From the NCBI GenBank assembly GCA_018296165.2, contig JACKQL020000056.1, positions 124,001-188,000 of the forward strand: 64,000 nucleotides of DNA, read 5' to 3'. The DNA comes from Termitomyces sp. T153. Taxonomy: Eukaryota; Basidiomycota; Agaricomycetes; Agaricales; Lyophyllaceae. The translations under genes were made by a program, and so were the position numbers. Below are positions 11,001 to 22,836 of this stretch, piece by piece. How positions within the stretch are numbered: the stretch's first letter is position 1; every line of letters starts with the position of its first letter. The notes beneath the pieces are model-generated. The model did no database searches, was not told where the DNA came from, and saw only the letters and a list, made by a program, of their open reading frames with translations.

Positions 11001-14000
11001 CATATTAGGGGTCTTGGGGTTGTTGGCTTGTTGGCAGAGCTGTGTGGGGCCAGTGAAGTGGAGGCAGTGCAAGGGTTGGTGGGTTTCTTCCCTTCCCAGG
11101 GCAGAGCCAGCAAATGGAGGTGGCATGAGGGTTGGCAGAGTGTTGACTTTGCTGGCAAGGCTCTCTTAGGTTTGGTGGGCCAGGTCGGGATGGGTTTGGG
11201 GATGAGCTTAGGGCTTTAGGCAGGGGTTTTCATCCCTTCCCAGGGCAGAGCTCATGGCAGAGATAGTGCAGGGTTGGCAGGGTGTTGACTTGCTGGTGGA
11301 GCTCTCCTGGTTTTGATAAAGTAGGGCAGGGTTGGTTTGAGTGAGCTTGGAACTTCACTTCTTTCTTCAGTGTGGGAGTTAGCATCCTGGAGTTAGCATG
11401 GGGGTTATTTGGTGGGTGGTTTGTTGTCAGAGTTGACTGCAGAGGTGGTGTGGGGTGGGAAAAAGGGGTCCAGGGCATATTTTTGTCAGTCTGTCATTTC
11501 CATCATGAGAACCAGAGGTCTGGAGTCAATGAGGGGTGGGGTTGGCTTGGCTTGTTGGTGGGGTTGTGTCAGAGGTGATGCTGGTCAAGGGGAGGTTTCA
11601 GAGTGGGGTTTTCTTTTTTATTCAAATCAGCATGACATGCAGATGTTTAACAGAAATTAACACTGAGTGGCAGAGTTGTTGGATAAGTGGCAGTGGTTCC
11701 CAGAGTCATGCTTGGAGGAGCTGGGTGGGTTCTAGCAGTTCTCTGAGAGCTTAAGTGGGTCAGGCCATTGCCCAGGTATTTGAAGTCAATTATTTCACAT
11801 CAGGAAATGGTCATTCACAAGTGCTAGAGAGTAGCAGGGGAAGTTGGTTGTATGGAAGCATCACCAGAGACTCTAAGGTGGTCACAGGGGGGGGGGGGGT
11901 TAGGGCAGTCTTTCATTTATGCTCTGGAGTGGTCTGGAGGTCCCTATAAATAGAGTGGGAGTAAATCTTGGCACTGTGGGGTGATCAACAAGATTTCTAA
12001 TTATGAAAAAAGAGTACCACTTCTTTGGAGGCATCACTGGTCCCTTGATTGTCAGGGCAGAGTCGGAGGAGCCATTCATCATTCTTGGCATCTGAGTTGA
12101 TCTCTGTCAGGTGTGGTTTGGTTTGCTGGGGGTGTTGTGGAATTTGGAGGAGACTACTTTGAGGGTCCCAGAGAGTATTCTCCTGTTGGAGAAGTGATTT
12201 GTTGGGAGGGGAGTAGGATGGTGGTGGGGCTGGGACTCCATGGGTGGGGTTGTAGTGTGTGACATTCTTGCTAGTTGTGGGTAGGGCAGCACTTTCTTCA
12301 GTGTTGTTAGGTGGGGGCAGCAGTGTCTTCTTGAGGTCAGTTTGAGGTGGGTGGTGATGGGGAAACACCACTCACTTCTTGGGGGAAGTATCAGCAACTT
12401 TATGATACTCTGGAGAGACTATTTTGTATGGGGTTTGTTTCTGAGTACTCCAGTAGTGTGGTCCCTGTTTGAGTAGAGGTCTTCCAGTGTAAGGGCAGGG
12501 TGATATGGAGCTGGTAGTTAATGATTTGTCCTTGCAGAGTAGGTGCTATAGGGGCATTGTCATTGGGTTGGCATCATGGGTCCCCCTAATGAGTGTTGGA
12601 GTTGAGGCAGGGGTTCCAGAGTTGTCTTGCCAGAGTCCAGAGTTGCATGGAAGGGTTCAGAGCAACTTAGAGGGGGTGGGTCAAGGCTTCCTGGACCTGG
12701 TTGTCTGAGTCATTGGGACTCTCGAGTTGCTTGGCAGGGAAAATCCTCCAAGGGCATATTGAGCATACTTTCTTTATTGTTGGGGCTTCCTGGACTCAAG
12801 ATGGTCAGGTGTGGGGACCTTTGTACTGTCTCAAAGGTGATGGCGGGGTTTCTCCTTTCCTTGTGTGAACATGTCAGCAAGTTCAGAGTACTTCAGAGAA
12901 CTACTTCATGTGGGATTCTCTTTTTCCCTATAGTTTGTTCTGGCAGAGTGACTTCTGTGCTGGAGGTTCTTTTGCTGGAGATGGCATAGTCTGGTGGTGG
13001 AGGGTAGGAGTCCCATCTGCTTGTGAGTGTGTGGAAAGGGGCAGCATTGAGCATTTTCAACATCAGAGGTCCCAGATCAGGTGGGGGAAGGTGTTGAAAT
13101 TGTGGCGGAGGGGTCCGGAGTTGTTCTGCATTGATAGCTAGGGTGTCATGGTTCTCCCTATTGACTTCAGAGGTTGTTGGTGTGCTTTGAGGAGCAGGAT
13201 GGAGGTGTGTATTCTTTTCTTCCTTGACTACCTAAAGGCTTGGAGATTCTTGTGCCTTGCTCCAGAGTTGCTGGAGTTGGGTTGGAGGCATTGGGGTCCT
13301 TCCCAACATTGGGTAGAGGTGACAGCCAAGTTGACCAAGGGGCCCTAGCTAACTCTGGGGTTGGGCTTCTGGGTTTGGTGAGTAGCATTTATTTTGACAC
13401 CTTGAGTTGTTGGGGGTGGGCCTTTCAGAGTTGTTGTGAGTAAGGTGTAGGAGTCAGATGTTCTACTGGTGAAGCAGTGGGGTTCTGTTACTGTGTTGTG
13501 GGCAGAATTGGTGCTGTCAGGAACTCACTGGGTTTGTTCCTGATGAGATGTGGAGTTGTAGTAGGTTGGTGGACCTGAAGGCAGAGTTCAGAGGAGTGCA
13601 TTCTCAGAGGTTTCTTTGTTGTCTAGCAGGGATAGCCATTGGTTTTCCATGCAGTGAGTGATTTCCTTTGGTGGAGGTTGTTATTGTTGTCAGGGAGGGG
13701 TGTAGGTGTTGCGCTGGAGGAGTCGTGGAGCAATAGCTGGATTTATCACCAGGGTGGGTTGGGTACTGGTTCAGGGATGTTGTAGTCAACCTTTGATAGG
13801 AGATGGAGCTGACGGAAAAGGTGAGAAGAGCATAGAGCATAGGAGGTGTCAGTGAGATGGGTGCAGGGTTGGGTTGAAGAGGGTGTCTGTGGGGAGAGCC
13901 ATTTGTGTGGGTGTGACTGGAGCAGAGGGGACATTTGGTGTCAGGTCCACAATTCAATGTGCCTTGGCAGATTGGGCAGAGCCAAACAAGTCAGGTTGGG

Positions 14001-14102
14001 TTCTGGGCACAGGCCAACCATAGATATCAAGAGTTCTGATGGAAGTGTGTGTGGAGTCAATTGCAGACATCATGAATGGTGTAAGGGAGAGTCTTGATAT
14101 TA
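8053..14102 (-). mobile_element. Interior of the older family-1 LTR element
   Basis: Colinear with 3340-6907 of the young element; shared blocks lie near 8750/3570, 9800/4610, 10700/5210, 12490/5590 and 12850/5910. It holds about 2 kb not present in the young copy (roughly 10800-12480). CpG has been almost completely replaced by TG/CA. A primer-binding site matching the family consensus is at 14101-14090. No intact gag or pol frame remains. A run of 13 G at 11887-11899 is a possible assembly weak point. Confidence 0.75.
8545..9640 (+). pseudogene. Antisense coiled-coil ORF, older copy, decayed
   Basis: Counterpart of the antisense frame at 3426-4434. GKWKASLLLEVGSSKR lies near 8760-8810, the coiled-coil region near 8945-9240, and a conserved block reading DGASTAFMSIQDGLAQ at about 9340-9390, followed by EVVADVGEELLGLAEVLAMV. 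In-frame stops (for example near 8943 and 9490) disable it. It shows which frame was coding: the blocks align with the young copy and with the full-length element in the same antisense direction. Confidence 0.55.
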
Positions 14103-15289
14103 TGTCAGGTTCCACTGACCATGGGGGCTCAGCTGCACTGGGCAAATCCTTACTAGGTGGATGTGATTCTCTGCACTGATAACTGGGCACTTGGAGAAGT
14201 TCTAGATGCAGGGAACTTATGAGGATAAGTGATAGGAAGTAATCTGAGCAAGTCCAGGGTGGTCTAGAAGAGTGTAGGACAAGTTGTGGAGAAAGGGACA
14301 AGCTTGGCGGGGTGTCAGGTATGAGTCCATAAGTGAGTATTGTAGGTGCAGAGGAAGCAGAGGCTACATGAGTGATGGGAGTGGAGCCAGAGCTTGATGG
14401 GGGATCAATGGAAGTTGATGAGGGATCAACAGAAGTCAATGGAGTTCAGGGCTGAGTGAGTAGCAAGGTCTGAAGTTGGTTTAAAGAATGCTTGAGGTTC
14501 ATAATTGTAAGCATGGAATTCATGAAAGCATTAAGGGTTGAAAAGGACTTGAGCACAAGGAGGAAAACAGATCAAACAAGACAAGACAGAGCTGAATAGA
14601 GTGAGATGGAGTTGAGACAAAATTGAAACAAGAACAAAAATAGATTTAGGCAGAGATACAAAATGATAATGAGGACAATAATGGAATAGAGATGAGACAA
14701 GACTAGGAGACTGAGAGTAAAGGAAACATAACACAGGACATGGAACACAAGAGAGAAACAATCAGACCATAGGTAATATTAAGCAATAGGTAATATCAAG
14801 ACTAGAGTATGAGGAGCTACTCTTTGACTTATATACTGGCTACTGGAGTGCTCTGGGAGACAGTGGGTGTGGCGGTGAGGCTTGGCAGGGCTCGGCAAAG
14901 TCAACAGATGTTGGTTATGATCAGAGGGTGGGCTGCATTGATATCTTGATGGGATCAGTTGGGGATGCGGGCCATTCTGAGGTAGTTATGATACTCTGGA
15001 GTGGGTTGGGGAACCAGGTTAATGGGCTGGTGATGAATGATGGAGTCAGGAACATTGAGGGATGGTTCCAGGGGTTCAGGAGAGCCAGGGGAAGCATTAG
15101 CGGCTGCAGAGAAGATGTTGGAGTTGGCCAGGGGGCTGTTGGAGTTTGCTGGAGAAGTGTTGGAGTTAGCTGGAGTGGGTGCAGAGGGTAGACAATGGTT
15201 TGGGGAGGTTGACAGAGTGTTGGGGGAGGCTCTGGGGGAGCGGGTGGGTTGGGAATGATGTGTGGGGGTCCAGGGAGTGGGTTGTGATA
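14103..15289 (-). repeat. 5' LTR of the older family-1 element
   Basis: 1187 bp, TGTCA at one end and TGATA (expected TGACA, one C-to-T change) at the other. In element sense TATATAA lies at 14835-14829 and AGTCTTGATATT at 14803-14792, the same 32-nt spacing as in the other LTRs. The primer-binding site is at 14101-14090. Confidence 0.85.
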
Positions 15290-15389
15290 GTGTGGGGAAC
15301 TATCAGCCCCCTCTCAAGAAGTAGTGAGAGGACATGGGGGACTACCAGCCCCCCCTCAGTTTAACTTTGGAAACCCTGTGGCCACACAA
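15290..15389. repeat. Duplicated PPT-like C-rich motif
   Basis: Two similar blocks, ACTATCAGCCCCCTCTCAAG and ACTACCAGCCCCCCCTCAG, about 50 bp apart. On the minus strand each reads like a polypurine tract, so this may be the edge of another LTR element. Nothing else was identified. Confidence 0.3.
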
Positions 15390-15944
15390 CTAGGGATCTT
15401 GCAGCAAGCACAGCTATACAGGATCCAAATATTCCTAGATCATCAAGAATAAAGGTTTCTTGGATATGGCAAGCTGATCCAGATATGGAAGATGACCCTG
15501 AAACTCTCTGTGAATGTAAGTTGCTTTTTGCTCAGATATCTGTTGTATCATTCTCAATCTGCCTGCCAATTCTGTTCATTCACCATATCCATTTGTTTGT
15601 TGTCAATGCATTGGCCCACTTTCCTCTTCAATTTACTGGTATCAAATTCATAACCAATCTCACCAGTCTATTGGGTGCACTACCTCCATGCAAGAGCACA
15701 ACAAAATAGATGGACAGAAGAATGTCAGCTTGTTACCAGTGAAATGGAATGGACTGTTTGCTATTTCCTTGAGCAGGCAGAAATCTGGTCCCAGAGGGGC
15801 ATGTCAGCCAAGAAAAAAGGTTTCCAAGCCTATGCTGACAAAAAGGTGGCCATGTGGCATGAACTGAGTTCTTTGGCAACTCATAAGTTCAGAAGAGTAT
15901 ACAATGATTTTACACCTCCTCAAAGGGCAACAACACCTTTATAA
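15390..15944 (+). pseudogene. KDZ-type transposase, C-terminal end
   Basis: The first exon includes RIKVSWIWQADPDMEDD (up to 15515). A 151-bp intron with GTAAGT donor and CACCAG acceptor (15516-15666) follows, then an exon reading YWVHYLHARAQQNRWTEEC and a Glu/Met-rich helix, ending TAA at 15942-15944. In Agaricomycetes the C-terminus of Kyakuja-Dileera-Zisupton transposases has a similar layout: an SWIW motif, an acidic stretch, then an ARARxxRWxEE helix. The catalytic part is not present upstream, where the older LTR element ends, so this is a truncated remnant. Family assignment rests on recalled motifs. Confidence 0.55.
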
Positions 15945-16427
15945 TGGAGAATGTAATGGGATGAACAAATGGCTGATATGCCATATATCCTGGATTCACC
16001 ATGCACATCATATCCACCATGCCAACTGGAACCACCATTTGCATAGCAGATTTGCAACCTTACTACTTTGGGACAATATCACATGTAGTCTACATTGTTG
16101 ATTCTGCTGCTGTAAAAGACCTACTTTTCCCAACTACTAGCTCATAACTGTGCCAAATCCTTGTAGCTTTGCATTCTTACATGGCCTCTAATGCTGCTCT
16201 TTCCACCCAAGCCTCAGTTGACCAATGGTTACTGGGTCTCCAAAACTCATATTTTATGTTGAATCATGGGTGCATGCAGCACTTGCCATTTATAGCAACC
16301 TTGAGGAACACAAGAATTGTAGGTAGATGTTACAACACCTGGATAAAGAATTAGTAAGGTGGCTTGGATTGCAATGGAGTTTATTCTGATATCTGAGCTA
16401 GAACCATATTCTCCTATATCTGAGTAT

Positions 16428-18236
16428 AGCAGCATTAAACAACATTAAATTTGATGTTCTGGACTTCAATATGTATCTGAGCTATTGGTACCCTCTGGCA
16501 GACAGAGATGACATCCCTCAAGAAGTCTGGGAGTCCTTTCAGGCATGGACAGTTCCCACCCATCCAGGTCAAGTTGTACATTGGTATGACTGTGATTGGT
16601 GGAACCATATAGGTATTGAGACCAAGCACCTAAATGATGAGACTGCAAAGGGCTGTCTCCTCATCCATCAAAACACAACTCACAATAAAGAATTGTCAAG
16701 CCAAAGCAGTGTCCACTGGAAAGCCCTCTTGGCTGTAGACAAGTTTCTATCAGCAGCTGGACCAAAATTCCCATTGATAGCAAACAACCTAATCTGCCAA
16801 TTTTCAATTCCATCCACTGGAGCTGGCTCTGCTCACCTCTCCAGTGCCAATTCTATTGTGCCATCACACTAAGGAGAACTCACTGGTATTGACTCAATCA
16901 CCAATTCCCTAAGTAACAATAGTGCAATACCATTGACTGTGCCTCTCCAACCTTTGTGCCTGACACTCAATCACCTGCATGGCCTCCATCAATGCTTAAC
17001 AAGGCTATTGATCCTTTCAATCCATGCCATCCATTCCACCACCTCTTCCTTAAAAGTAAGAAGAATCCTGGGCTCATCTATCACCCTACAAAGAAATCAT
17101 CTGCTATTCAAGCACAAGCACAGTCTCAATCACTTTCCCATCCTGTTTCCCTTGTTTGGCAGAGCTTCTTCTCACTGGCACAAAGTGATGAGGAACAGAT
17201 AGATGTTGAGAATCCATTGGTTGATGATCCAGACCTCAGGGGTATGACTTTTGAGCCATACCAGTTCAACAACATTCCACCTCTGTTTCATGCTGAGGAA
17301 AGTGAATCAGATGGGGAACACCTCCCACCACTCTTCATTGCATCAAACAATGGATCAGACAGCAGAGGGGAGCCAGATGATGGTGGGCTTCCTCTGTTTA
17401 TAGTGACAGATGATGAGTCTGACAACAGTGACAGGGCTGACAGCAGAGGTGAACTGGATGATGGCAGCATCTCTCCCCTCTTCATTGTTGTGGATGATGG
17501 GTCTGACAAGGAGGTGATATCTGACAATGGCAATGTACTGAGGGATGATAGTCTTCCTCCTCTTTTCATTGCATTGGATGCCAGATCTAACAATGGAACT
17601 TCAATTGCCAGATCTGGAGAATATGTACTGGCAAATATAATGTACATCTGCATAGCAGACCAACTTGCTGGAGAGATCCCCCCCTCATCATTCCACCAGG
17701 AATATCACCAAATTCTGCCATGGATATTGATTCTGCACCATCTCTATTCACTCCAGATCACAATTTACATCTGTCAGATAGTGACTTTGCAATGGACACT
17801 GAACATAGACTGACCTGCTTGACTCCACCAGATGATGAAAGTTCATCTGGTACTCCCCCTATTCCTCAGAGGAATAATGTGGAGGAGTGGCAAAGATATG
17901 ATAAAAGAGTAACACCATGTGAGAACAAGAGACACATTGAGATGCTGTACCAGAAACATGAGTCAATCTGCATCATTTACCTAGCAGACATAATTGTTTC
18001 TTCCAGAACAATCTTTCTAGTGAGCAAGAGATCATGGAGAATGTAGGCCTGTTGCCCCTTTCACCCCAGCCAACTTTGCTGACATTTCTGATAATCCCTC
18101 AAAAACTTCAACTTCATCAAGCACAACATCAAGTGTTGTGGGAACCTTTCCAGAGGATCCATATACACCACTTGACTTTGAGTATATAAGCAACACTGGT
18201 TTCTTCTTGGATTTGGAATTAGAACTTGGAGGATAG
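16428..18236 (+). CDS. Hypothetical protein with acidic LPPLFI repeats
   Basis: Function not recognised. Open segments at 16428-16872 (with SYWYPLADRDDIPQEVW), 16956-17690, 17720-18040 and 18048-18236 seem to belong to one interrupted gene; exact introns are uncertain. The central part repeats a module with LPPLFI (variants SPLFIV, LPLFIV) followed by an Asp/Ser/Gly-rich stretch, four to five times. The last segment reads PVAPFTPANFADISDNPSKT near its start and ends in an acidic tail before TAG at 18234-18236. The sequence just downstream of the KDZ remnant may be cargo of that element or a neighbouring gene. No catalytic motif is visible. It could be a pseudogene, since several joins need unproven splice sites. 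Confidence 0.35.
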
Positions 18237-18581
18237 AGCTCATTGATGTAGATAGAATCCCCATAAATATGAAGAGAAAAGATGCAAAAAAGATGCTGCA
18301 GCCACACTGCTGATAGGAGAAATGAGAGTACACTGTGGCACCAGGGAAAATGGGTGCACCAGATTCCCAACCCCTGCCAGAAGGGCCACTGGACCACCAG
18401 TGGCTGCTGCTGGAAGGCCTCTGGCAGTGGAAAGAGGTATACACTGGACCACCAGGGAAAAGTGTTGCACCTGCAGGAATCTCCAAAACAATTGAAGCTA
18501 GAAAACATTTAAAGCCATCAGATGTTATGTGGAATAGCTGAAATCAAATAGAAAAAATCAATCATTACAAATTGCTAGGTT

Positions 18582-19435
18582 AAGGAAGGGAGTCAAACCC
18601 TAGGCCTGACAATTGGAATGTGGCTTCACAAACAATCCAGACCACTGATCCATGGTGGCTTACAATAGCATGTCATTATAGGCATTTGCTGGAACAAACA
18701 ATTGTCAATTGAAATGATGACTAAAAAACCTTTTGTTAACTACAAAATGTCAAGCAAGGAATTTGAACCCTCAACCAGACAGATGGTTGAACTGGAATGA
18801 TGATCTATCCAGACCACTGAAGCATAGTGCTTTGGAAAGATAAGCCAGCTACAAGCATATGTTGTAGCAAACAGTGGACAATTAAATACAAATTTATAGA
18901 CAACAAATGTCAAGCAAGGGATTAAACCCTCAACCTGAGCATATGAGACTGCAGACATTGGCAGAGCTCTAATGTTCTAACCCATTAAACCACAAGGGCC
19001 TGTTATATCAGGCAAGTTGATCTTAAAACAAACAATGGTTGATTAACATAATGACTAAAAAAAGTTTCCATACCAGAATGTCAAGCAAGGGATTTGAACC
19101 CTCAACCTGAGCATATGAGGCTGCAGACATCAGCAGATCTCTAACATTCAAACCCATTAAGCCACAGGGGCCTGCTATATCAAGCAAATTAAGAGCATCT
19201 GTAGAGCACTGCAGCAATCAAGGATTTGGCAGGTAGCCAGCCTGAATACCCAAACCATGAGAGTATTTTGCATTAGAGTGTGCCTAAACATTGGTTAGAG
19301 CATAGGATAAAAAGTGCAATAAATAAAATAAAAGACCAAATCAGTAGGCAAATGTCAGATCAGGGATTCAGACCCTCATCCTGACAAAGAGAAGCATAAC
19401 CTTATGGCACTTTAAACCACTAAGCCATAATACTG
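18582..19435 (-). repeat. Tandem array of tRNA-like SINE units
   Basis: Five units at about 18582-18660, 18753-18835, 18911-19003, 19083-19175 and 19355-19435. Read on the minus strand, each has a box-A-like segment (for example TGGTTTAATGGGTTAGA) and, about 50-60 nt later, a box-B-like segment (GGGTTCAAATCCC, GGGTTTAATCCC or GGTTTGACTCC). Units 3 and 4 are nearly identical over about 95 bp. They are separated by about 80-180 bp of AT-rich sequence. None folds as a complete tRNA, so they are best described as tRNA-derived SINE heads or decayed tRNA copies carrying RNA polymerase III promoters. Confidence 0.6.
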
Positions 19436-19440
19436 TCCCA

Positions 19441-20197
19441 AGAATGATATTTTCACCAATCATCTGCAGAGTTCCCAAATTGTTGGCATGGTCATTTCCA
19501 CCAGGCTTGCAACAGATGAACAGTTCTGTAATGGCTTCTTGCCCCTACAAAAATGCTTTTGTAATGGCTTCCCATGCCTAACACTTTGACAGATTTCAAA
19601 AAATATCTATACAGACAAACTGAGAGCTTTTGAATGGAAACACTTCTGTAACAGATATGCTTTTGTGATGGGATCCAGTGACAGACAAAAAAATCAACAA
19701 TGGAGTGGCCTAAAGAGTAATATGACAGCACATGCCAGCTAACAGAACCACTTTTTGCAATGGATATCATATAGCAACAGAAAGTGGAGACAACAAAAAG
19801 AGTTATATGATGGCACACACTGACTGATGGAACTGCTTTTGCAACAGATGTCATATAACAATGGAAAGGAGACAGCAGACATCTGCTGATACTGTTGACA
19901 ACAATACAATGTATGACTCCTGCAAACCAAGAGGGCAGTCAAAGATGTCTGCTCAGAGTGTTTATGATGACACATTGTAACATTGCAATGGCACTGTTGC
20001 AGACATAACATTGTTAACTTTCACTACAATGCAGAGGACTCTGCTGGACATGTAGCATACAATACAAAACATGTTCCACTACAATGTCTGACACATGCAC
20101 TTGTAGTGCCCTACCCTGCCATCTTAGCAGCCAACCAGGCAATCTGTAACTTTTTCTACTAAGTACATTGAGATGTCACATGCTAGAAGAGGGGTGA
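19441..20197. repeat. Non-coding stretch with about 82-bp tandem duplication
   Basis: Around 19718-19880 two related units follow each other: each starts AGT(A/T)ATATGA, contains GGAACTGCTTTTGCAACAGA-like sequence and ends in a CATATA(A/G)CAA block. The rest is AT-rich and non-coding. The last bases before 20198 (AGAAGAGGGGTGA) resemble a polypurine tract. Confidence 0.4.
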
Positions 20198-20749
20198 TGT
20201 CAGGGGATGTCCCATTCTCCCTCCTTATGGTTTTCCTTCATTCTCTTTTCCTTTCTCTATCTTCCCTATCTATTGGTCCCAGTTTCAGCCCCTAGGCTGC
20301 ACTGGTTCTCTGTCTGTAATTCAGACAAGGGTTGCCCCTTCCACACTACCTTTTACCAGAACCCTGGATTGTTTCCTTTATCCAGACCTGCCATTCATTG
20401 TCAACCCCCATCTTCAAGTCACAACTACTTTCAACCAAGGGCCATCTTTTGGTTATATTTGTATGTGTTCATGCACTGGGAGCCTGGAGATTGAGGCCAA
20501 TTACAATGGATTTCTGTTTTTGCATATGACTCTGGATTTGGTTGTTGTTGAGTGTTTTTTTCTAGAAGCTCCAGAATAAATTTTCCAAACACTGGCATTG
20601 GAAATCCTTAGACTTGTTGCTCTCTTTGGATTTCCCTCTGCCAGGTGAGTAGCTAGAATTCTAGAACTTCTTGTAGATGCTGGTTATACTTTGGATCTCC
20701 CTCTGCCAGTTGTGTGATTGAACCACAGCCTCCAGAGATCACTCTTACA
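20198..20749 (+). repeat. LTR of a second retrotransposon family (LTR-2)
   Basis: Starts TGTCAGGGGA and ends CACTCTTACA (TG...CA). It shares its 3' half with the copies at 32866-33262 and 50495-50895, including the internal CTCTGCCAGGTGAGTAGCTAG. A polypurine-like AGAAGAGGGGTGA precedes it, as expected for a 3' LTR of a plus-strand element, but no partner LTR was found. No target duplication is visible. Confidence 0.65.
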
Positions 20750-22470
20750 GTTTTCCAGTTCAAGCTTTTGCACTTTCAGTTATTCTGCTATCATACTCAA
20801 TATTAAATCTTCAAACAATCCAGACTCCACCAGGGCCCTGACTAGATGGCCATTCACCTTTGCCACTATGACCAATGACTTAGGTATCTTGCACTGTTCA
20901 GACTTCCATTTCACATTGTTTCTTTGAAGTGTGGGGTAAGTGCCTGCTTCTACCTGTTGACCATTGGGTTTTAGGGCACTTAATGTATCTTGAAACTCAT
21001 TCAATCTGCTTGGGCTTTGTGTTCTCACTTCTATTGTAATCCTAGCTAGATCTTCATTGAGTCAAGAGAAAGGGTACTAGGCAGAGATTGTCCAGATCAC
21101 CATTCTCTCATGCCCCCTGGCATTGCCCATGAAGCCCATAGAAGTCAGCAACAGTTTATGTCTATACCATCCAACTATATCAAACTGAGTGAGTGTCCTT
21201 GAGGAATACCTGCGCAATCTGTGCTTGAAATCCCAACACACAATTATTAACCTCATAGTAAGAATCTTCAAGTCCTGCCTGCAAGTAAACTTGGAATCAT
21301 CTGCCCCTTGGCAGTCCCTGTTTACTTCTCCTTGACATATATGGGGCTCCAAGCTCTAGCACCTGAGATGCATTCCAAACATATACATCTCTAATGAGTG
21401 TAGTTTGGTACCAGATAGTGTGGATGACCAGGATTCTTTAGCACATTGTCTCACATACCAGGTTCTAATTTAATATCCTTCTTGTACCATGTCCAGGTTA
21501 GGCACAATGAAGTCAGTTCTGCAGACTTGGTCCCACTGTTGATCAGTGATGAATCCATCAACTTCATTGTTGTCAGAATCTGCTTTCTTGCTCAAGTCTA
21601 ATATTGATTGTAAGTCAAGCATACTACCTGCCTTGTCATTTTCTGAGCCAATTACAGATGTAGGTGTGATCAAATAAGTCATGCATTCTGACCCCTCCTT
21701 TGATGTTGTTGCAGACAAGTACTCAGCCTCCTCCTGCCAAATACCTGGTCTCTCAAATTCCTTGTGGTTATCCCCATCAGATCTGGACCCATGAGTGGAT
21801 AGCAAGTCAGATGGCCTACTCTCCTTGGGGTCTATATCAAACTGGAGGATGAGTTCCTCTGGCAAGTTAGTCCCTTCAGATGGGTTCCTCTCAAAGGGGG
21901 GGATGCATATGACCCCACTAACAGCCCCTGGGTGGTGCTCCCAAGGGCTTCATCCCTCATCTACTCAATTTCTTGTAGGTCAATCCTGATACTGTTGGAT
22001 GTATTGCTTGGAGGGTTCTAGTTGAAGACTTGGCAGTCTGGTTGCAGGGACAATTGTGAGTAAAATGACCTGTGTCCCCACAACCAAAGCAGTTGTTCTC
22101 TGCTTAATACTCTGTTACCTGCTTGTCACTTAACCCATTCTGCTGGTCAGCTTTGCATTGAAATGGTTTCAAGGCTCTGGACTTGTAGTTGTAGTACTTG
22201 AATCCCTTCCCACTATCTTGCATGAAAGAGAATTCCAGCATGGAATTGGTACATTTACCCAGCAGGGATCAGGATTGGTGGCACTGGTGTTTACTGCTGC
22301 CTTGCTTAGTCCTATTGACTTTGCTAGAGGTGTTGTGGAGCAGGGGATTGCCTGATTTGTGTCCATTTGATGAGTATCCTTCCTCTTTGTGGGGCTCATG
22401 CCATTCAATGTTCCCTACCTGTTTTAGGAACTCTGCATGAGACACTATGTCTGTTAGGGGACAACTCATT
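20750..22470 (-). pseudogene. Ty3/gypsy gag-protease relic
   Basis: Minus-strand remnants in order: a gag-like region (22470 to about 22110), a CCHC zinc knuckle CFGCGDTGHFTHNC (about 22095-22050), a linker rich in Asp/Ser/Glu (21865-21470), and a retropepsin-like segment with IPKSLVIVAKVNGHLVRAL (about 20920-20860). There the usual DSG catalytic triplet reads ESG. The reading frame is interrupted many times and stops at the LTR-2 copy, so the reverse transcriptase part is missing. Homology is by motif only. Confidence 0.6.
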
Positions 22471-22499
22471 TCCAGGTTAGTACTTTCAATCCAGGGCTA

Positions 22500-22836
22500 T
22501 GTAATGGTCCTACTTTGGTAGTGTCACATGACTTGTGACTTGCAATCAAGACCTTTTGCAGTGTATTTCCATGGTGGAGTCACATGACTTCAATTGATAT
22601 CAGGCTCTGCACATGCACAGAATCTGACATTATGTTTCCCACAGTACTTCCCATGGTTCATCTTTGTAAATTTGCAGTCCTGGCAACAGGAATCCTTAGA
22701 CTTGTTCTCTTTAGATTTCTCTCTGCCAGGTATGTAGCTAGTTTCTGCTATGCAGCTATTTTTTATAGACTTTGAATTTGCCTCTGCTAGCTGTGTGACT
22801 GAGCTACAGCTCCAGAGGTTGGCCTTAAAATGTCCT
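22500..22836 (+). repeat. Degenerate LTR-2 copy
   Basis: The right half matches the LTR-2 copies (GACTTGTTCTCTTTAGATTT, CTCTGCCAGGTATGTAGCTAG, a TGTGTGACTGAGC-like end). The left half is too diverged to place a boundary, and the terminal ACA is lost. Confidence 0.45.

Noticed and set aside
1684..15289. Pericentromeric identity of the nested chromodomain elements
   Set aside because: Nested elements also occur in ordinary heterochromatin, and the window has no centromere-specific evidence.
18240..18550. Gly/Pro-rich collagen-like frame
   Set aside because: It arises from a repeated CTGGACCACCAG motif, is open on both strands and has no start or homologue that I recognise.
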